A stretch of DNA of 64,000 nt from Egibacteraceae bacterium. GTDB taxonomy: Bacteria; Actinomycetota; Nitriliruptoria; Euzebyales; Egibacteraceae. The translations under genes were made by a program, and so were the position numbers. The notes below the pieces were generated by a model that searched no databases, was not told the origin of the DNA, and worked only from the letters and a program-made list of their open reading frames with translations. Below, in pieces: positions 44,462 through 53,282 of the stretch (positions are counted from its first letter, which is position 1; the number at the start of each line of letters is the position of its first letter). Where the stretch lies: NCBI GenBank assembly GCA_030447925.1, contig JAUJNX010000001.1, positions 210,037-274,036 on the forward strand. Direction: 5' to 3'.

Positions 44462-45121
44462 TCAACCTCCTAGTGGCGTCGCAGCGGGCTCGCCGACTCG
44501 GCGGGGAAAGCGGGCCGGCGGCGCGCCGTGCGCGCGCATCGTAACAAGGACGGTCGAGCGCTCGGGATCGGGGACGGGGCGGCTGGTGATGGCCTGGAAG
44601 TGCAGCGGCTTCGCAGCCGCCCTGGCCGCCCGCATCTCCTCGGCCACCGCCGGACCCTTGATGGCCACGAGGTACCCGCCCTCCCGCAGGAACCCGCGTG
44701 CCAGCTCCATGACGACGGGCAGGGACCCGACCGCGCGGGACACGACCCCGTCGTAGACCCCGCGCTCGCCGTCCCGTCGGGCCAGGTCCTCCGCCCGTCC
44801 CCAGCGCGTCGCGGCGTTCTGGAGGCCGAGCTCCACGATGAACCGGTCGACCTCCTCGACCTTCTTGCGGGTGGCATCCAGCAGGACCCACTCCACCTCG
44901 GGGTGGGTCAGCGCCAGCGCGAGCCCGGGCAGGCCGCCCCCCGTGCCCAGGTCGAGCCAGCGCTGCCCGCTGCGGAAGGTGAAGACCCGGGCGATCGCAA
45001 GCGCCTCGTCGATGTGGCGCGGGCGGACGACATCCCGGTCCCGCGGCCCCACGAGGTTGTGCGGCGAGCCCGCGATGAGCTGGGCCAGACGCTCCAGTCG
45101 CTCCTCGACCTCCGCGGTCAC
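44462..45121 (-). CDS. rsmG: 16S rRNA (guanine-N7) methyltransferase
   Basis: 219 residues. It methylates G527 of 16S rRNA. SAM-binding site RWLDLGTGGGLPGLALALTHP, VEWVLLDATRKKVEEV, and the SRAVGSL region are diagnostic of RsmG/GidB. GTG 45121 forms a GTGA overlap with the upstream GNAT gene; the longer frame upstream is that gene's shadow. Its last codons carry the Shine-Dalgarno sequence of parA. Confidence 0.95.
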   Translation of the reverse strand: MTAEVEERLERLAQLIAGSPHNLVGPRDRDVVRPRHIDEALAIARVFTFRSGQRWLDLGTGGGLPGLALALTHPEVEWVLLDATRKKVEEVDRFIVELGLQNAATRWGRAEDLARRDGERGVYDGVVSRAVGSLPVVMELARGFLREGGYLVAIKGPAVAEEMRAARAAAKPLHFQAITSRPVPDPERSTVLVTMRAHGAPPARFPRRVGEPAATPLGG

Positions 45122-45606
45122 GATGCCGGCCCCCCCGCCAGCTCCCGCAGCCGGTCCCCGTCCAGCCGGTAGCTGACCTTCGCGGTCATCCGCCGCGCGC
45201 CCAGGCGGTCGTAGAAGTCGAGCGCGCGCACGTTGCCGACGTCCGCGGTCCAGTCCACGCGGCTGCAACCCCGCGACCGGGCGGTCGCGGCCAGGAAGCG
45301 CAGCATCGCGGCCCCGACACCCTGACCGCGGACGTCGCTGTACAGCTCCTTCAGCTGCAGCTGGCCCTGGAGGTCGTCGCCCGGGTACACGATCGCGAAG
45401 GTGGCGTAGGCGACCACGCGGCCGTCGAGCTCCCCGAGGGCGACCTCGCAGGGATGTGGACCGACCAGCGCCCGCCGCGCCAGCTCGTCGTAGCGCGCGG
45501 CGGGAGCCAGTCCGTCCTCACCCTCGTAGAACCGATCGGTGGCGCGCAGCAGGGCGCCGAGCGTCGCCACGTCGTCCGCCCCGCCGTACCGCACCTGGAT
45601 CCCCAC
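45118..45606 (-). CDS. GNAT family N-acetyltransferase
   Basis: 162 residues covering one GNAT domain: LQLKELYSDVRGQGVGAAMLRFLAATARSRGC (acetyl-CoA binding motif A) and VRALDFYDRLGARR. Substrate unknown. GTG 45606 has GGGAG upstream. It is inserted in the khpB-rsmG order that is otherwise contiguous in M. tuberculosis and is coupled to rsmG, so it may be a lineage-specific addition. Confidence 0.85.
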   Translation of the reverse strand: MGIQVRYGGADDVATLGALLRATDRFYEGEDGLAPAARYDELARRALVGPHPCEVALGELDGRVVAYATFAIVYPGDDLQGQLQLKELYSDVRGQGVGAAMLRFLAATARSRGCSRVDWTADVGNVRALDFYDRLGARRMTAKVSYRLDGDRLRELAGGPAS

Positions 45607-45700
45607 GAGCTCCCCCCCGCCGCCGTCGGCACCTCAGCCTTGCATGTGCTCGGCGGGAACGAGCGCCGGGGGAGGCTCGCTGTGGAGATCTCCGGGCGGC

Positions 45701-46237
45701 TCAGCTCTCGGGCTGGATGACGACGCGGCGCTTGGGCTCGTTGCCCTCCGACAGCGACGTCACGCCGCCGGTCCTGGCCACCAGGTCGTGCATGAGCTTG
45801 CGCTCGTAGGCGTCCATCGGCTCCAGCCGCACCGGCTCGCCGGTCTCGCGCACCTCGGCGATGGCGTCGCGCGCCTTCTCCCGCAGCTTGTCGACCTGGC
45901 GGGCGCGGTAGCCCTCGACGTCCACGCGGACGTGGGAGCGACGCTCGGTCTGGCGCTGGACCGCCGAGCGCACGAGTTCCTGCAGGGCGTCCAGCGTCGC
46001 GCCGCGGCGGCCGATCAGCAGGCCGCTGCCCACCTCCGTGATGCGGACGACCGCCTGGTCCTCCTGGACCTCCTCGACGATGTCGCCGGGCAGGTCGAGG
46101 ATGTCGAGGAGGCCCTCCACGAAGTCCGCGGCGAGCCGCGTCTCCTCATCGAGCTGCTCCAGGCGCTCCTCAGGCGTCAGCTCGTTGTCCTCGTCGGTCA
46201 CGAAGCGCTCGTCGGGCTCCGTCTGGGTGTCGGTCAC
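45701..46237 (-). CDS. khpB: KhpB/Jag RNA-binding protein
   Basis: 178 residues. An acidic N-terminus, then a KH domain with GSGLLIGRRGATLDALQ (GxxG loop) and an R3H domain (RRVRLEPMDAYERKLMHDLV-like; here EPVRLEPMDAYERKLMHDLV). It partners KhpA in RNA binding linked to cell elongation. GTG 46237 has GGAGG at 5 bases; sequence further upstream in frame is not protein-like. Normal position directly after yidC. Confidence 0.93.
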   Translation of the reverse strand: MTDTQTEPDERFVTDEDNELTPEERLEQLDEETRLAADFVEGLLDILDLPGDIVEEVQEDQAVVRITEVGSGLLIGRRGATLDALQELVRSAVQRQTERRSHVRVDVEGYRARQVDKLREKARDAIAEVRETGEPVRLEPMDAYERKLMHDLVARTGGVTSLSEGNEPKRRVVIQPES

Positions 46238-46298
46238 AGGGACCTCCGTCGTCGTGCAGCGATAGGTCGAGAGGGCGCGGCCCGGTGGCCGCAGCCGG

Positions 46299-47375
46299 TC
46301 AGCGCTTGGGCTTGGCGGGCGAACCCGGCCGGCCGCCCTTGCCCTTGGCCGGCGTGCGCCCGTTGCCGCGCTTGGGGGTGTTCGCGTCCCGCGAGGCGCC
46401 CTTGTGCTGCTGACGCGCCTCGCTGCGCTTGGGTGTGGGAGCGCCCTTGGCGGCGGTCTCCCCCTTCTTGGGCGCAGCCGTCGCGTCGGCCGCAGCGGTC
46501 GCCCCGCCCTGCCCACCGGCGGCGGCCGCCGGTCGGCCCATGCCGAACAGCCCGCGCAGCCCGCCGCCGTCTGCCGCCCCGTTGCTGGTGCCGCCGCCGG
46601 GACCGCCGCGCGGCCCGGCAGCTGCCGGGACCGGCGCACCCCCGGCGGGCTGCACCGGCGGGATCGCCCGGAACATCACGTACTGCTGCCCCATCGTCCA
46701 CAGGTTCGTGGTCACCCAGTAGAGCAGGACGCCGACCGGCAGGTTGAAGCCGAAGACCACGAGCAGCGCCGGCATGACGTACTGCAGGATCTGCTGCTGC
46801 TGGGCCATCTGGGGGTTCTGGTTCATCCGCGCCGTCTGGCGCGTCGAGACGAAGGTCGTGGCCCCCATCAGGGCGAGCAGCAGGTAGGGCCCGATCCCGC
46901 CCTGCGACGCCGTCTGCTCGAGCCGGGGCACGAGGTAGAACGGCGCCTGCAGCAGCTCGGGAACGTAGGTCGTGTTGATGAAGACCTGGTAGAGGGCGAA
47001 CAGGATCGGCATCTGGGCGAGCAGGGGCAGGCAGCCGCCCGCGGGGTTGACGTTGTGCTCCCGCATGAGCTTGCTCAGCTCTTCCTGCTGCTTGGTCTGG
47101 AGGGCCCGGTACTTCTCGGGGTCCGTCCGCATCAGGGAGCGGTCCGCCTTGTACTTCTCGCGGATCCGGGTCATCTCCGGCTGGAGGGCCTGCATGCCCC
47201 GCATCGAGCTGGTCTGCTTGATGGTCAACGGCAGCAGGACCAGCCGGACGGCCAGGGTGAGCAGGATGATGCCCCAGCCCCAGGCGTAGGGCCCGACGAC
47301 CGGCTCCACCGCATCGTGGAAGAAGCGCAGGATGTCGGCGAGCCCTCCGACCAGGCCATACCAGAGTTCGATCAC
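46299..47375 (-). CDS. yidC: Membrane protein insertase YidC
   Basis: 358 residues. Short actinobacterial YidC/Oxa1: first helix and [32 protein letters not shown] with the conserved Arg in the hydrophilic groove, [51 protein letters not shown] basic, Ala/Gly-rich tail of about 110 residues ends in a Lys/Arg cluster, which helps ribosome contact. GTG 47375 overlaps the yidD stop. Confidence 0.95.
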   Translation of the reverse strand: MIELWYGLVGGLADILRFFHDAVEPVVGPYAWGWGIILLTLAVRLVLLPLTIKQTSSMRGMQALQPEMTRIREKYKADRSLMRTDPEKYRALQTKQQEELSKLMREHNVNPAGGCLPLLAQMPILFALYQVFINTTYVPELLQAPFYLVPRLEQTASQGGIGPYLLLALMGATTFVSTRQTARMNQNPQMAQQQQILQYVMPALLVVFGFNLPVGVLLYWVTTNLWTMGQQYVMFRAIPPVQPAGGAPVPAAAGPRGGPGGGTSNGAADGGGLRGLFGMGRPAAAAGGQGGATAAADATAAPKKGETAAKGAPTPKRSEARQQHKGASRDANTPKRGNGRTPAKGKGGRPGSPAKPKR

Positions 47376-47659
47376 GCTGTGGGTCCTCCGAGTCGACCGA
47401 CGCCAGTGTGCGCCGTCCCTGGGACGTGGTCGACGCCTCCGGGGTGGAAGGGATGGCAGCGAGCGACGCGACGGAGCGCGAGCCAGCCCCCGCGCAGCGC
47501 GCCGTGGTGCCGCAGGGCCTCGATGCCGTAGGCGGAGCAGGTGGGGTGGAAGCGGCAGCGCCCCGGCCCGAACAGCAGGGAGACCGCCCGCCACCCGCGC
47601 AGGAGGCCGATGAGCGCCAGCGCCACCGGCGACGGTCGCACCAGGACGGCGCCGCTCAC
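47372..47659 (-). CDS. yidD: YidD, membrane protein insertion efficiency factor
   Basis: 95 residues. [37 protein letters not shown] and [18 protein letters not shown] are diagnostic, including the Cys/His/Pro signature ([11 protein letters not shown]). GTG 47659 overlaps the rnpA stop and its own stop overlaps yidC, giving a fully coupled rnpA-yidD-yidC chain. Confidence 0.93.
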   Translation of the reverse strand: MSGAVLVRPSPVALALIGLLRGWRAVSLLFGPGRCRFHPTCSAYGIEALRHHGALRGGWLALRRVARCHPFHPGGVDHVPGTAHTGVGRLGGPTA

Positions 47660-48072
47660 GAACCGACCTCGACGGCCGGCGAGGGAGCGACCCCGGGCTG
47701 CGCCGGGGCGGCGCGGGACGGCCTGGCCTCTGCCCGCGGCGCGGCCGCCGCGCGGGCGATGGCCCGCCCGCGCAGGCGCCCGTACTCGGCGGCCAGATCG
47801 GGGAACGGGGCGACGGCGGCGGGGGCGGCGGCGACCAGGACCAGGTCGATGCCGGACGGCGGCCCGTCGGCCTGCAGGAGCGCGCGCAGCCGGCGCTTGG
47901 CCCGGTTGCGCTGGACCGCTCCGCCCACGCGCTTGCCGGCGACCACCGCTGCGCGACCCTGGTCGCCGTCCGGACGCCGGCGCGCGTACACGCTCAGCGC
48001 CCGGCCGTGCGCGACGTGCCGAGCGGCGAAGACCGCTCGGATGTCACTGGTCCGGGTGAGGCGGGACGGCAT
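47656..48072 (-). CDS. rnpA: Ribonuclease P protein component
   Basis: 138 residues. Signature [21 protein letters not shown] (RNR motif) after [28 protein letters not shown]. It assists RNase P RNA in tRNA 5' maturation. It has an Ala-rich C-terminal extension of about 30 residues compared with the usual length. Starts at ATG 48072, 55 bases after rpmH. Confidence 0.94.
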   Translation of the reverse strand: MPSRLTRTSDIRAVFAARHVAHGRALSVYARRRPDGDQGRAAVVAGKRVGGAVQRNRAKRRLRALLQADGPPSGIDLVLVAAAPAAVAPFPDLAAEYGRLRGRAIARAAAAPRAEARPSRAAPAQPGVAPSPAVEVGS

Positions 48073-48127
48073 CTGCTGGCTCGTGGGGCGGCGACCGCGG
48101 GGGACGGGAGCCGTCCCTCCTCCGCCG

Positions 48128-48262
48128 TCAGGCGGTCAGGGTCTTGCGGCCCTTGGCCCGGCGACGCGCGACGACCGCACGCCCGGCGGCCGACTCCATC
48201 CGCGCGCGGAACCCGTGCTTCTTGCTGCGCCGGCGGGTGTTGGGCTGGAACGTGCGCTTCAT
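48128..48262 (-). CDS. rpmH: Ribosomal protein bL34
   Basis: 44 residues: [22 protein letters not shown] then [21 protein letters not shown], a complete bL34. It marks the standard left flank of the origin and heads the rnpA-yidD-yidC-khpB operon. Only a weak Shine-Dalgarno sequence precedes ATG 48262. Confidence 0.97.
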   Translation of the reverse strand: MKRTFQPNTRRRSKKHGFRARMESAAGRAVVARRRAKGRKTLTA

Positions 48263-48416
48263 CGCGAGGTCGCCTGTCCTGGGGTCGGGTGCCGGAGCGG
48301 GCCGCGGGAGCAGGCAACCGCGGACGCGTCGGCACAGGTGGTGGCCACCCATGGTGCCAAGGTGGGGCCGCCCGCGCCAATGGCCCTGTGAGCAGGGCAA
48401 ACAGTGGTGCGAGGTC

Positions 48417-48425
48417 TGTGGACAA
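48417..48425 (-). promoter_or_regulatory. DnaA box
   Basis: TGTGGACAA, the exact complement of the actinobacterial consensus TTGTCCACA. Confidence 0.75.
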
Positions 48426-48429
48426 GCGC

Positions 48430-48459
48430 TTGCGGGGCCCCGAGGGGCGTCCCTATACT
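48430..48459 (+). promoter_or_regulatory. dnaA promoter candidate
   Basis: TTGCGG (48430-48435), 18-base spacer, TATACT (48454-48459). This is the most consensus-like sigma-70 promoter seen in the window. It points toward dnaA with a leader of about 205 bases that spans two DnaA boxes, allowing autoregulation. Confidence 0.6.
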
Positions 48460-48594
48460 CCCGCCCCGTCCTTCGGATGACCAGCGACACGGGGGCGCGA
48501 TACCCGTAGCGCGGTGTCCATCCGGAGGGCTGCACCGCTTCCCCGAAACACGTCCGTCCTCGCCGTTGAGGAGGCGCTCCCTTGCCCCGGAGCG

Positions 48595-48603
48595 TTGTCC
48601 ACA
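48595..48603 (+). promoter_or_regulatory. DnaA box
   Basis: TTGTCCACA, exact consensus. Confidence 0.78.
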
Positions 48604-48617
48604 GGTGTGGAGTGTGC

Positions 48618-48626
48618 TGTGGACAG
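48618..48626 (-). promoter_or_regulatory. DnaA box, one mismatch
   Basis: TGTGGACAG, complement CTGTCCACA, 14 bases from the exact box on the opposite strand. Confidence 0.55.
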
Positions 48627-48672
48627 CGCAGCGCGCACGACGAGGGCGGGCCTCGACGGAAGGGGAGCACTG

Positions 48673-50059
48673 GTGTCCGACACCACGATCGATCTCGATG
48701 ACCTGTGGACGCGGGCACTCGAGGACCTGCAGCACGACCTGCGCGGTCCCGCGTCACGGGCCTGGCTCGATCAGACGGTGCCGGTGGGCTACTCCGACGA
48801 CACCGTCGTCCTGGCCGCTCCGCACAACTTCGCCCGCGAGCAGCTCGACATCCGCCACGGCGACGCCCTGCGCACGGCCCTGACCAAGGCCGCCGGCCGG
48901 GCGCTCCAGGTCGTGGTGACCGTGGCGCCGGAGACCCCGATCGGGCGTGACCCGGAACTCGCGGCCGACCGCCCGGACCCGGCACCCGAGCGGCTCCCGC
49001 AGCCGATGACCAATGCCGAGAGCGCGCTGAACCCGAAGTACGTGTTCGAGCGGTTCGTCATCGGCGACAGCAACCGCTTCGCCCACGCCGCGGCCTTCGC
49101 GGTCGCCGAGGCGCCGGCCAAGGCGTACAACCCGCTGTTCATCTACGGCGGCGCGGGGCTGGGCAAGACCCACCTCCTGCAGGCCGTGGGCCACTACGCG
49201 ACCCGGCTGTACACCCAGCTGCGCGTGCGCTACGTGACCTCGGAGCAGTTCACCAACGAGTTCATCGACGCGATCTCCAACAAGCGGCACGGGCCCTTCC
49301 AGCGCCGCTACCGCGACGTCGACATCCTGCTCATCGACGACATCCAGTTCCTGGAGAACAAGGAGCGGACGCAGGAGGAGTTCTTCCACACCTTCAACGC
49401 GCTCCACAACGCCGACAAGCAGGTCGTGATCTCCTCCGACCGGCCGCCCAAGCAGATCGGCCAGCTCGAGGAGCGGTTGCGCACACGGTTCGAGTGGGGC
49501 CTGATCACCGACATCCAGCCCCCCGACATGGAGACCCGGCTGGCGATCCTGCGCAAGAAGTCCGCGCAGGACAGCATCCCGGTCCCCGACGAGGTGCTCG
49601 CCCTGATCGCGGACCGGATCTCGTCCAACATCCGCGAGCTCGAGGGCGCGTTCATCCGCGTGGCGGCGTTCGCCAGCCTCCAGAACACCCCGGTGACGCT
49701 GAACCTCGCACGGATGGTCCTGAAGGACCTGTTCCCCGAGGCCGGCGGGTCCAAGATCGGCGTCAGCCTGATCATGTCGGAGACCGCCAACTACCTGGGC
49801 TTCACGCTGGACGAGCTGTGCTCGGGGAGCCGGACGCGCCAGCTGGTCAACGCCCGCCAGATCGCCATGTACCTCACGCGCGGAGCTGACCGAGCTGTCC
49901 CTGCCCAAGATCGGCGAGGCGTTCGGCGGCCGGGACCACACCACGGTCATGCACGCCAACAAGAAGATCAGCGACCTCATGCGCGAGCGGACCGGCATCT
50001 ACGAGCAGGTCCAGGAGCTCACCGCGCGCATCAAGACCGCCGCCCGCAACACCCGGTGA
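48673..50059 (+). CDS. dnaA: Chromosomal replication initiator DnaA, one frameshift
   Basis: 461 residues after removing one extra base. Domain I ([29 protein letters not shown]), AAA+ domain III with Walker [16 protein letters not shown], Walker [22 protein letters not shown] and [16 protein letters not shown], and domain IV ending in the DnaA signature ([19 protein letters not shown]). The frame shifts at GG 49882-49883: MYLTR should continue [14 protein letters not shown], but an extra G diverts it. Since dnaA is essential this is almost certainly an error in the sequence. GTG 48673 follows AAGGGGAG at 7 bases. Confidence 0.93.
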
Positions 50060-50344
50060 CCCCTGTGGACGACACCGTGACGACGGGGTGGACAGCCGGG
50101 GACAACCGCCGGTTCTCCCCACCCGTGATGAATCACACCGCTGTCATGGGGACAGCCGGGCGGTTGTCACCACGCGCTCCACACCCCGCCGCACAGGTCG
50201 CCCCCAGGCTGGAACCACCCCTGACCAGCGCCGACACCGGTGTTCCCCAGCTTCGCGCCGCCTCTACGACGGTGACGTGTTTGTACTTCCCTTCAACCCC
50301 CTACCCCTCGGGCACGGCCCGCTGGTGGACAACCGGAGGACGTC
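50060..50344. other. oriC: dnaA-dnaN intergenic region, probable oriC part 2
   Basis: 285 bp, non-coding. It contains degenerate DnaA boxes: TGTGGACGA (50064-50072), GGTGGACAA (50324-50332), and GTTGTCACC near 50163. A 10-bp inverted repeat GACAACCGCC / GGCGGTTGTC (50101-50110, 50160-50169) and repeated GGACAGCCGGG motifs are also present. The least GC-rich part is 50270-50300 (cgtgtttgtacttcccttcaac). In M. tuberculosis the functional origin lies in this interval. Confidence 0.6.
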
Positions 50345-51474
50345 ATGAAGTTCCGAGCGGATCGCGCCGAGTTCGCCGAGGCCGCGTCGTGGGCGCTGCG
50401 GACCGTCGGCGCCCGCGCTGCGCTCCCCGCGCTGTCGGGGTCCTGCTCGCGCTCGAGGGGGATCGTCTGCGACTGTCGTCGACCGACCTGGAGATCGCCA
50501 GCGAGCTCACCGTCACCGTCGCGGGCGAGCGTGACGGCACGGCGCTGGTGCCCGGCCGGCTGCTCGGCGACGTCGTCCGCAGCCTCCCGCCGGCGGCGGT
50601 CAACGCCGAGGTCGACGGCGACCGCCTCCGCCTGGCCTGCGGACGCGCCCGCTTCGACATCCGGCTCATGCCCGCCGAGGACTTCCCGTCGCTGCCCCAA
50701 CCGGCCGACGACGCGCCGGTCGCCGTGCTCAAGGCCGAGGACTTCAGCCGCGCCGTCGCCCAGGTCGCCCGTGCGGCCAGCACGGACGACGCCCGGCCCG
50801 TCCTCACCGGCGTCAGCCTGGAGGCCACCGCGGGCACGCTCACCGCCGCGGCCACGGACTCTACCGCCTCGCGGTCCGCGAGGTCCCCTGGGACCAGGGC
50901 ACGGAGTCCACGGCGCTGGTCCCCCGACGGGCGCTGGTGGAGGCCCAGCGGGCCGCGGACTCCCTCGGCAGCGAGGTGCGGCTGATGCTCGAGTCCTCGC
51001 AGGTCACCTTCGCCTTCGCCGACCGCCGGCTCACCACCCGCCTCATCGAGGGCAAGTTCCCCGACTTCCGCCAGCTGCTGCCCAGCGACTTCGAGCGCCG
51101 CCTGGAGGTCGACCGGGCCGAGCTGATCGAGGTCGTGAAGCGCGTCTCGGTCGTGGGGGCGAGAGCAGCCCGACGGTCGCCCCGGTGACGCTGCACCTGT
51201 CGTCGGACACCGTGCGCGTGACCGCCGGCACCGGCGAGGTCGGCGAGGCCGAGGAGTCGCTGCCCGGCGTCCTGCAGGGCGACGACCTGCAGATCGCCTT
51301 CAACCCGCGGTACCTGACCGACGGCCTGGACGTCGCAGGGTCGAGCGCGTGCGCCTGGACTTCCGCGACGAGCTGAAGCCCGCGGTGCTCCGGCGGGCGC
51401 CGGGGACCGGCGAGGGCAAGGGCGGGGCGGACGCGGGGGACTTCCTCTACCTGCTCATGCCCGTCCGGCTCTGA
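50345..51474 (+). CDS. dnaN: DNA polymerase III beta clamp, four frameshifts
   Basis: 377 residues if four missing bases are restored. Pieces: [32 protein letters not shown] / [25 protein letters not shown]... / [17 protein letters not shown]...[20 protein letters not shown] / [20 protein letters not shown]...[13 protein letters not shown] / [17 protein letters not shown]...[11 protein letters not shown]. Shifts lie at G4 50437-50440, near 50861 (C), G5 51155-51159 and G3 51338-51340. The restored length is normal and the C-terminal clamp motif (YLLMPVRL) is intact. GGAGGA precedes ATG 50345. Sequencing error is the likely cause. Confidence 0.92.
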
Positions 51475-51499
51475 CGCGCCGCGGTCGCGGCGCCGGCTG

Positions 51500-52647
51500 A
51501 TGCGCGTCGAACGCCTGGAGCTCGTCGACTTCCGCTCGTACGCCGCCGCGGCGGTGCAGTTCGCTCCCGGCGTGGCGGTCCTGGTGGGCGCGAACGCCCA
51601 GGGGAAGACGAACCTGCTGGAGGCGCTGCACTACGTGGCGACGGGCGGCAGCCACCGGGTGTCCAGCGACGCCCCGCTGGTGCGGGCGGGTGCCTCCGCG
51701 GCGGTCATCCGCGTCGGGGCGGAGGTCGAGGGACGGCGGCTGACCGTCGAGTTGGAGCTGCGGCCGGGCGCCGCGGGCGTGCCCGGCTCAACGGCCAGCC
51801 GCAGGCGCGGGTGCGCGACGTCATCGGCCAGGTCCGGGCGGTGCTGTTCGCACCCGAGGACCTGACGCTCATCCGGGGTGAGCCCGCCGACCGCCGGCGG
51901 TTCCTGGACGACCTGCTGACCCAGCGCCGTCCCGCGTACCTGGCGGCGCGGCAGGACTACGCGCGGATCGTGCGGCAGCGGTCGGCGCGCCGGCCCGGCG
52001 GGAGGGACCGCCGCGCAGGAGCGCTGTCGACACTGGCGACCTGGGACGACGCGCTGGTCCGCGCCGGCTCCACCCTGCTCGCCGCCCGCATCGCCGTCGT
52101 GCACGCGCTGAGCGGGCCGGTGGGGTCGTCGTACAGCGATCTCGTGGCCACCTCGCCCGAGCGGGAGGCGACGGGGCACCCCGAGCTCGCGTACCAGCTG
52201 TCGACGGGGCGGCTCGTGGTCGGCTCGCCGGGCGAGGGCGTCCCCGATCCAGCCGAGCTGGCACAGGAGTTGCGGGAGGGTCTGGTCGAGCTGGCCGATG
52301 CGGAGCGCGAGCGGGGCCTGACCTTGGTGGGCCCGCACCGCGACGACCTCGTGCTGGGCCTGAACGAGCTCCCCGCCAAGGGCTACGCGAGCCACGGCGA
52401 GACGTGGTCACTGGCACTGGCCCTGCGCCTGGCCAGCCGGGAGGTGCTCGCGGAGGTCGGGGAGGAGCCGGTCGTACTGCTCGACGACGTCTTCGCGGAA
52501 CTCGACGAGCGCAGGCGGGTCCGGCTGGCAGCCCGCTGCGCGACCTTCGAGCAGGTCCTCGTCACCACAGCGGTCGACGAGGACGTGCCGCTGGACGGGC
52601 CCCGCTGGCACGTGGAGGCCGGGACCGTCCGCGCGGGTGGGCCGTGA
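51500..52647 (+). CDS. recF: DNA repair/replication protein RecF, frameshifted
   Basis: About 382 residues. SMC-like ATPase that loads RecA at gaps: Walker A LVGANAQGKTNLLEALHYV, signature region HGETWSLALALRLASREVL, Walker B EEPVVLLDDVFAELDERRR. One base is missing near 51777-51782: the frame ending ELRPGAAG should continue RARLNGQPQARVRDVIGQV. The segment RSARRPGGRDRRAGALSTL (about 51975-52030) is unusual and may hide two compensating indels. ATG 51500. The stop overlaps the next gene as GTGA. Confidence 0.9.
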
Positions 52648-53009
52648 TCGGGCCGGACGAGACCGAGGAGCCGTGGGTCGGCGAGCGCGGCTCGGACCCA
52701 CGGCAGGTGCGCGACGAGCTGCGACGCCTGATCGCCGATCGGGGATGGGCGCAGCGGGTCGAGGCGGCCCGGGTCCACACCGAGTGGCAGGAGATCGCCG
52801 GCGAGCAGCTGGCACGGCACACCGAGCCGGTCCGCCTGCACGGCGGCGTGCTCGTGGTCCGGGCCTCGTCGCCCGCCTGGGCGACGCAGGTCCGCTACCT
52901 CGCCCGCGAGCTGGCGGCTCGGGCGAACGCGGTCCTGGGCGAGGGTCAGGTCCGCCAGGTCACGCTCATCGCAGGCCGCCTGAGCGCGGATGACCGGCGG
53001 GAGCGGTGA
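52644..53009 (+). CDS. DUF721 (DciA-like) protein
   Basis: 121 residues. DPRQVRDELRRLIADRGWAQRVEAARVHTEWQEIAGEQLARHTEPVRLHGGVLVVRASSPAWATQVRYLARELAARANAVLG has the DUF721/DciA fold pattern. DciA proteins load the replicative helicase in bacteria without DnaC or DnaI; the actinobacterial members sit between recF and gyrB as here (Rv0004). GTG 52644 overlaps the recF stop. Direct helicase-loading in this organism is inference. Confidence 0.85.
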   Translation: MIGPDETEEPWVGERGSDPRQVRDELRRLIADRGWAQRVEAARVHTEWQEIAGEQLARHTEPVRLHGGVLVVRASSPAWATQVRYLARELAARANAVLGEGQVRQVTLIAGRLSADDRRER

Positions 53010-53014
53010 GCCGA

Positions 53015-53030
53015 TGTTTCACGTGGAACA
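53015..53030 (+). promoter_or_regulatory. parS: parS site between DUF721 and gyrB
   Basis: TGTTTCACGTGGAACA differs from the canonical TGTTTCACGTGAAACA at one position. It is 5 bases after the DUF721 stop codon. Confidence 0.92.
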
Positions 53031-53116
53031 ACTGACCCCTCGTCCGTGTTGGGACAAGCGGCTGACCAGCGGAAACGCGCTGTAGAGCCTTCTAGGAGCC
53101 AGAAGGGGGCGGGTGG

Positions 53117-53122
53117 TAACCT
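53117..53122 (+). promoter_or_regulatory. Possible -10 element of the gyrB promoter
   Basis: TAACCT, preceded by TGG, lies in the 250-bp leader before gyrB (GTG 53283). The rest of the leader (53031-53282) holds no gene or clear hairpin that I can see. Confidence 0.35.
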
Positions 53123-53282
53123 AGGATGCAGCCCGAGCCCGGTTGCTGACCGGTCTTGCTGGCGCGGAACCGCCCCCTCGCGACACGCGACCTCACGTCG
53201 CCAGACCGCCCCGTACGGGGTCGGTCGCCCGGTCGTGGAACGTAGGAGGGCCAGCGCATCGTCGGAGGGAGTTGGGAGCAGC

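Larger units (their letters stand above)
48263..48672. other. oriC: rpmH-dnaA intergenic region, probable oriC part 1
   Basis: 410 bp without genes between divergent rpmH and dnaA. It contains two exact DnaA boxes, one near-match and a good dnaA promoter. It lacks a long AT-rich unwinding element; the least GC-rich bits are around 48370-48410 and 48450-48460. The inter-dnaA-dnaN region holds further weaker boxes, so the functional origin may be there or bipartite. Confidence 0.7.

Noticed and set aside
49882-51782. dnaA, dnaN and recF as pseudogenes
   Set aside because: These genes are essential or highly conserved, the flanking segments are under clear coding constraint, and each shift is fixed by one base, mostly in a homopolymer.
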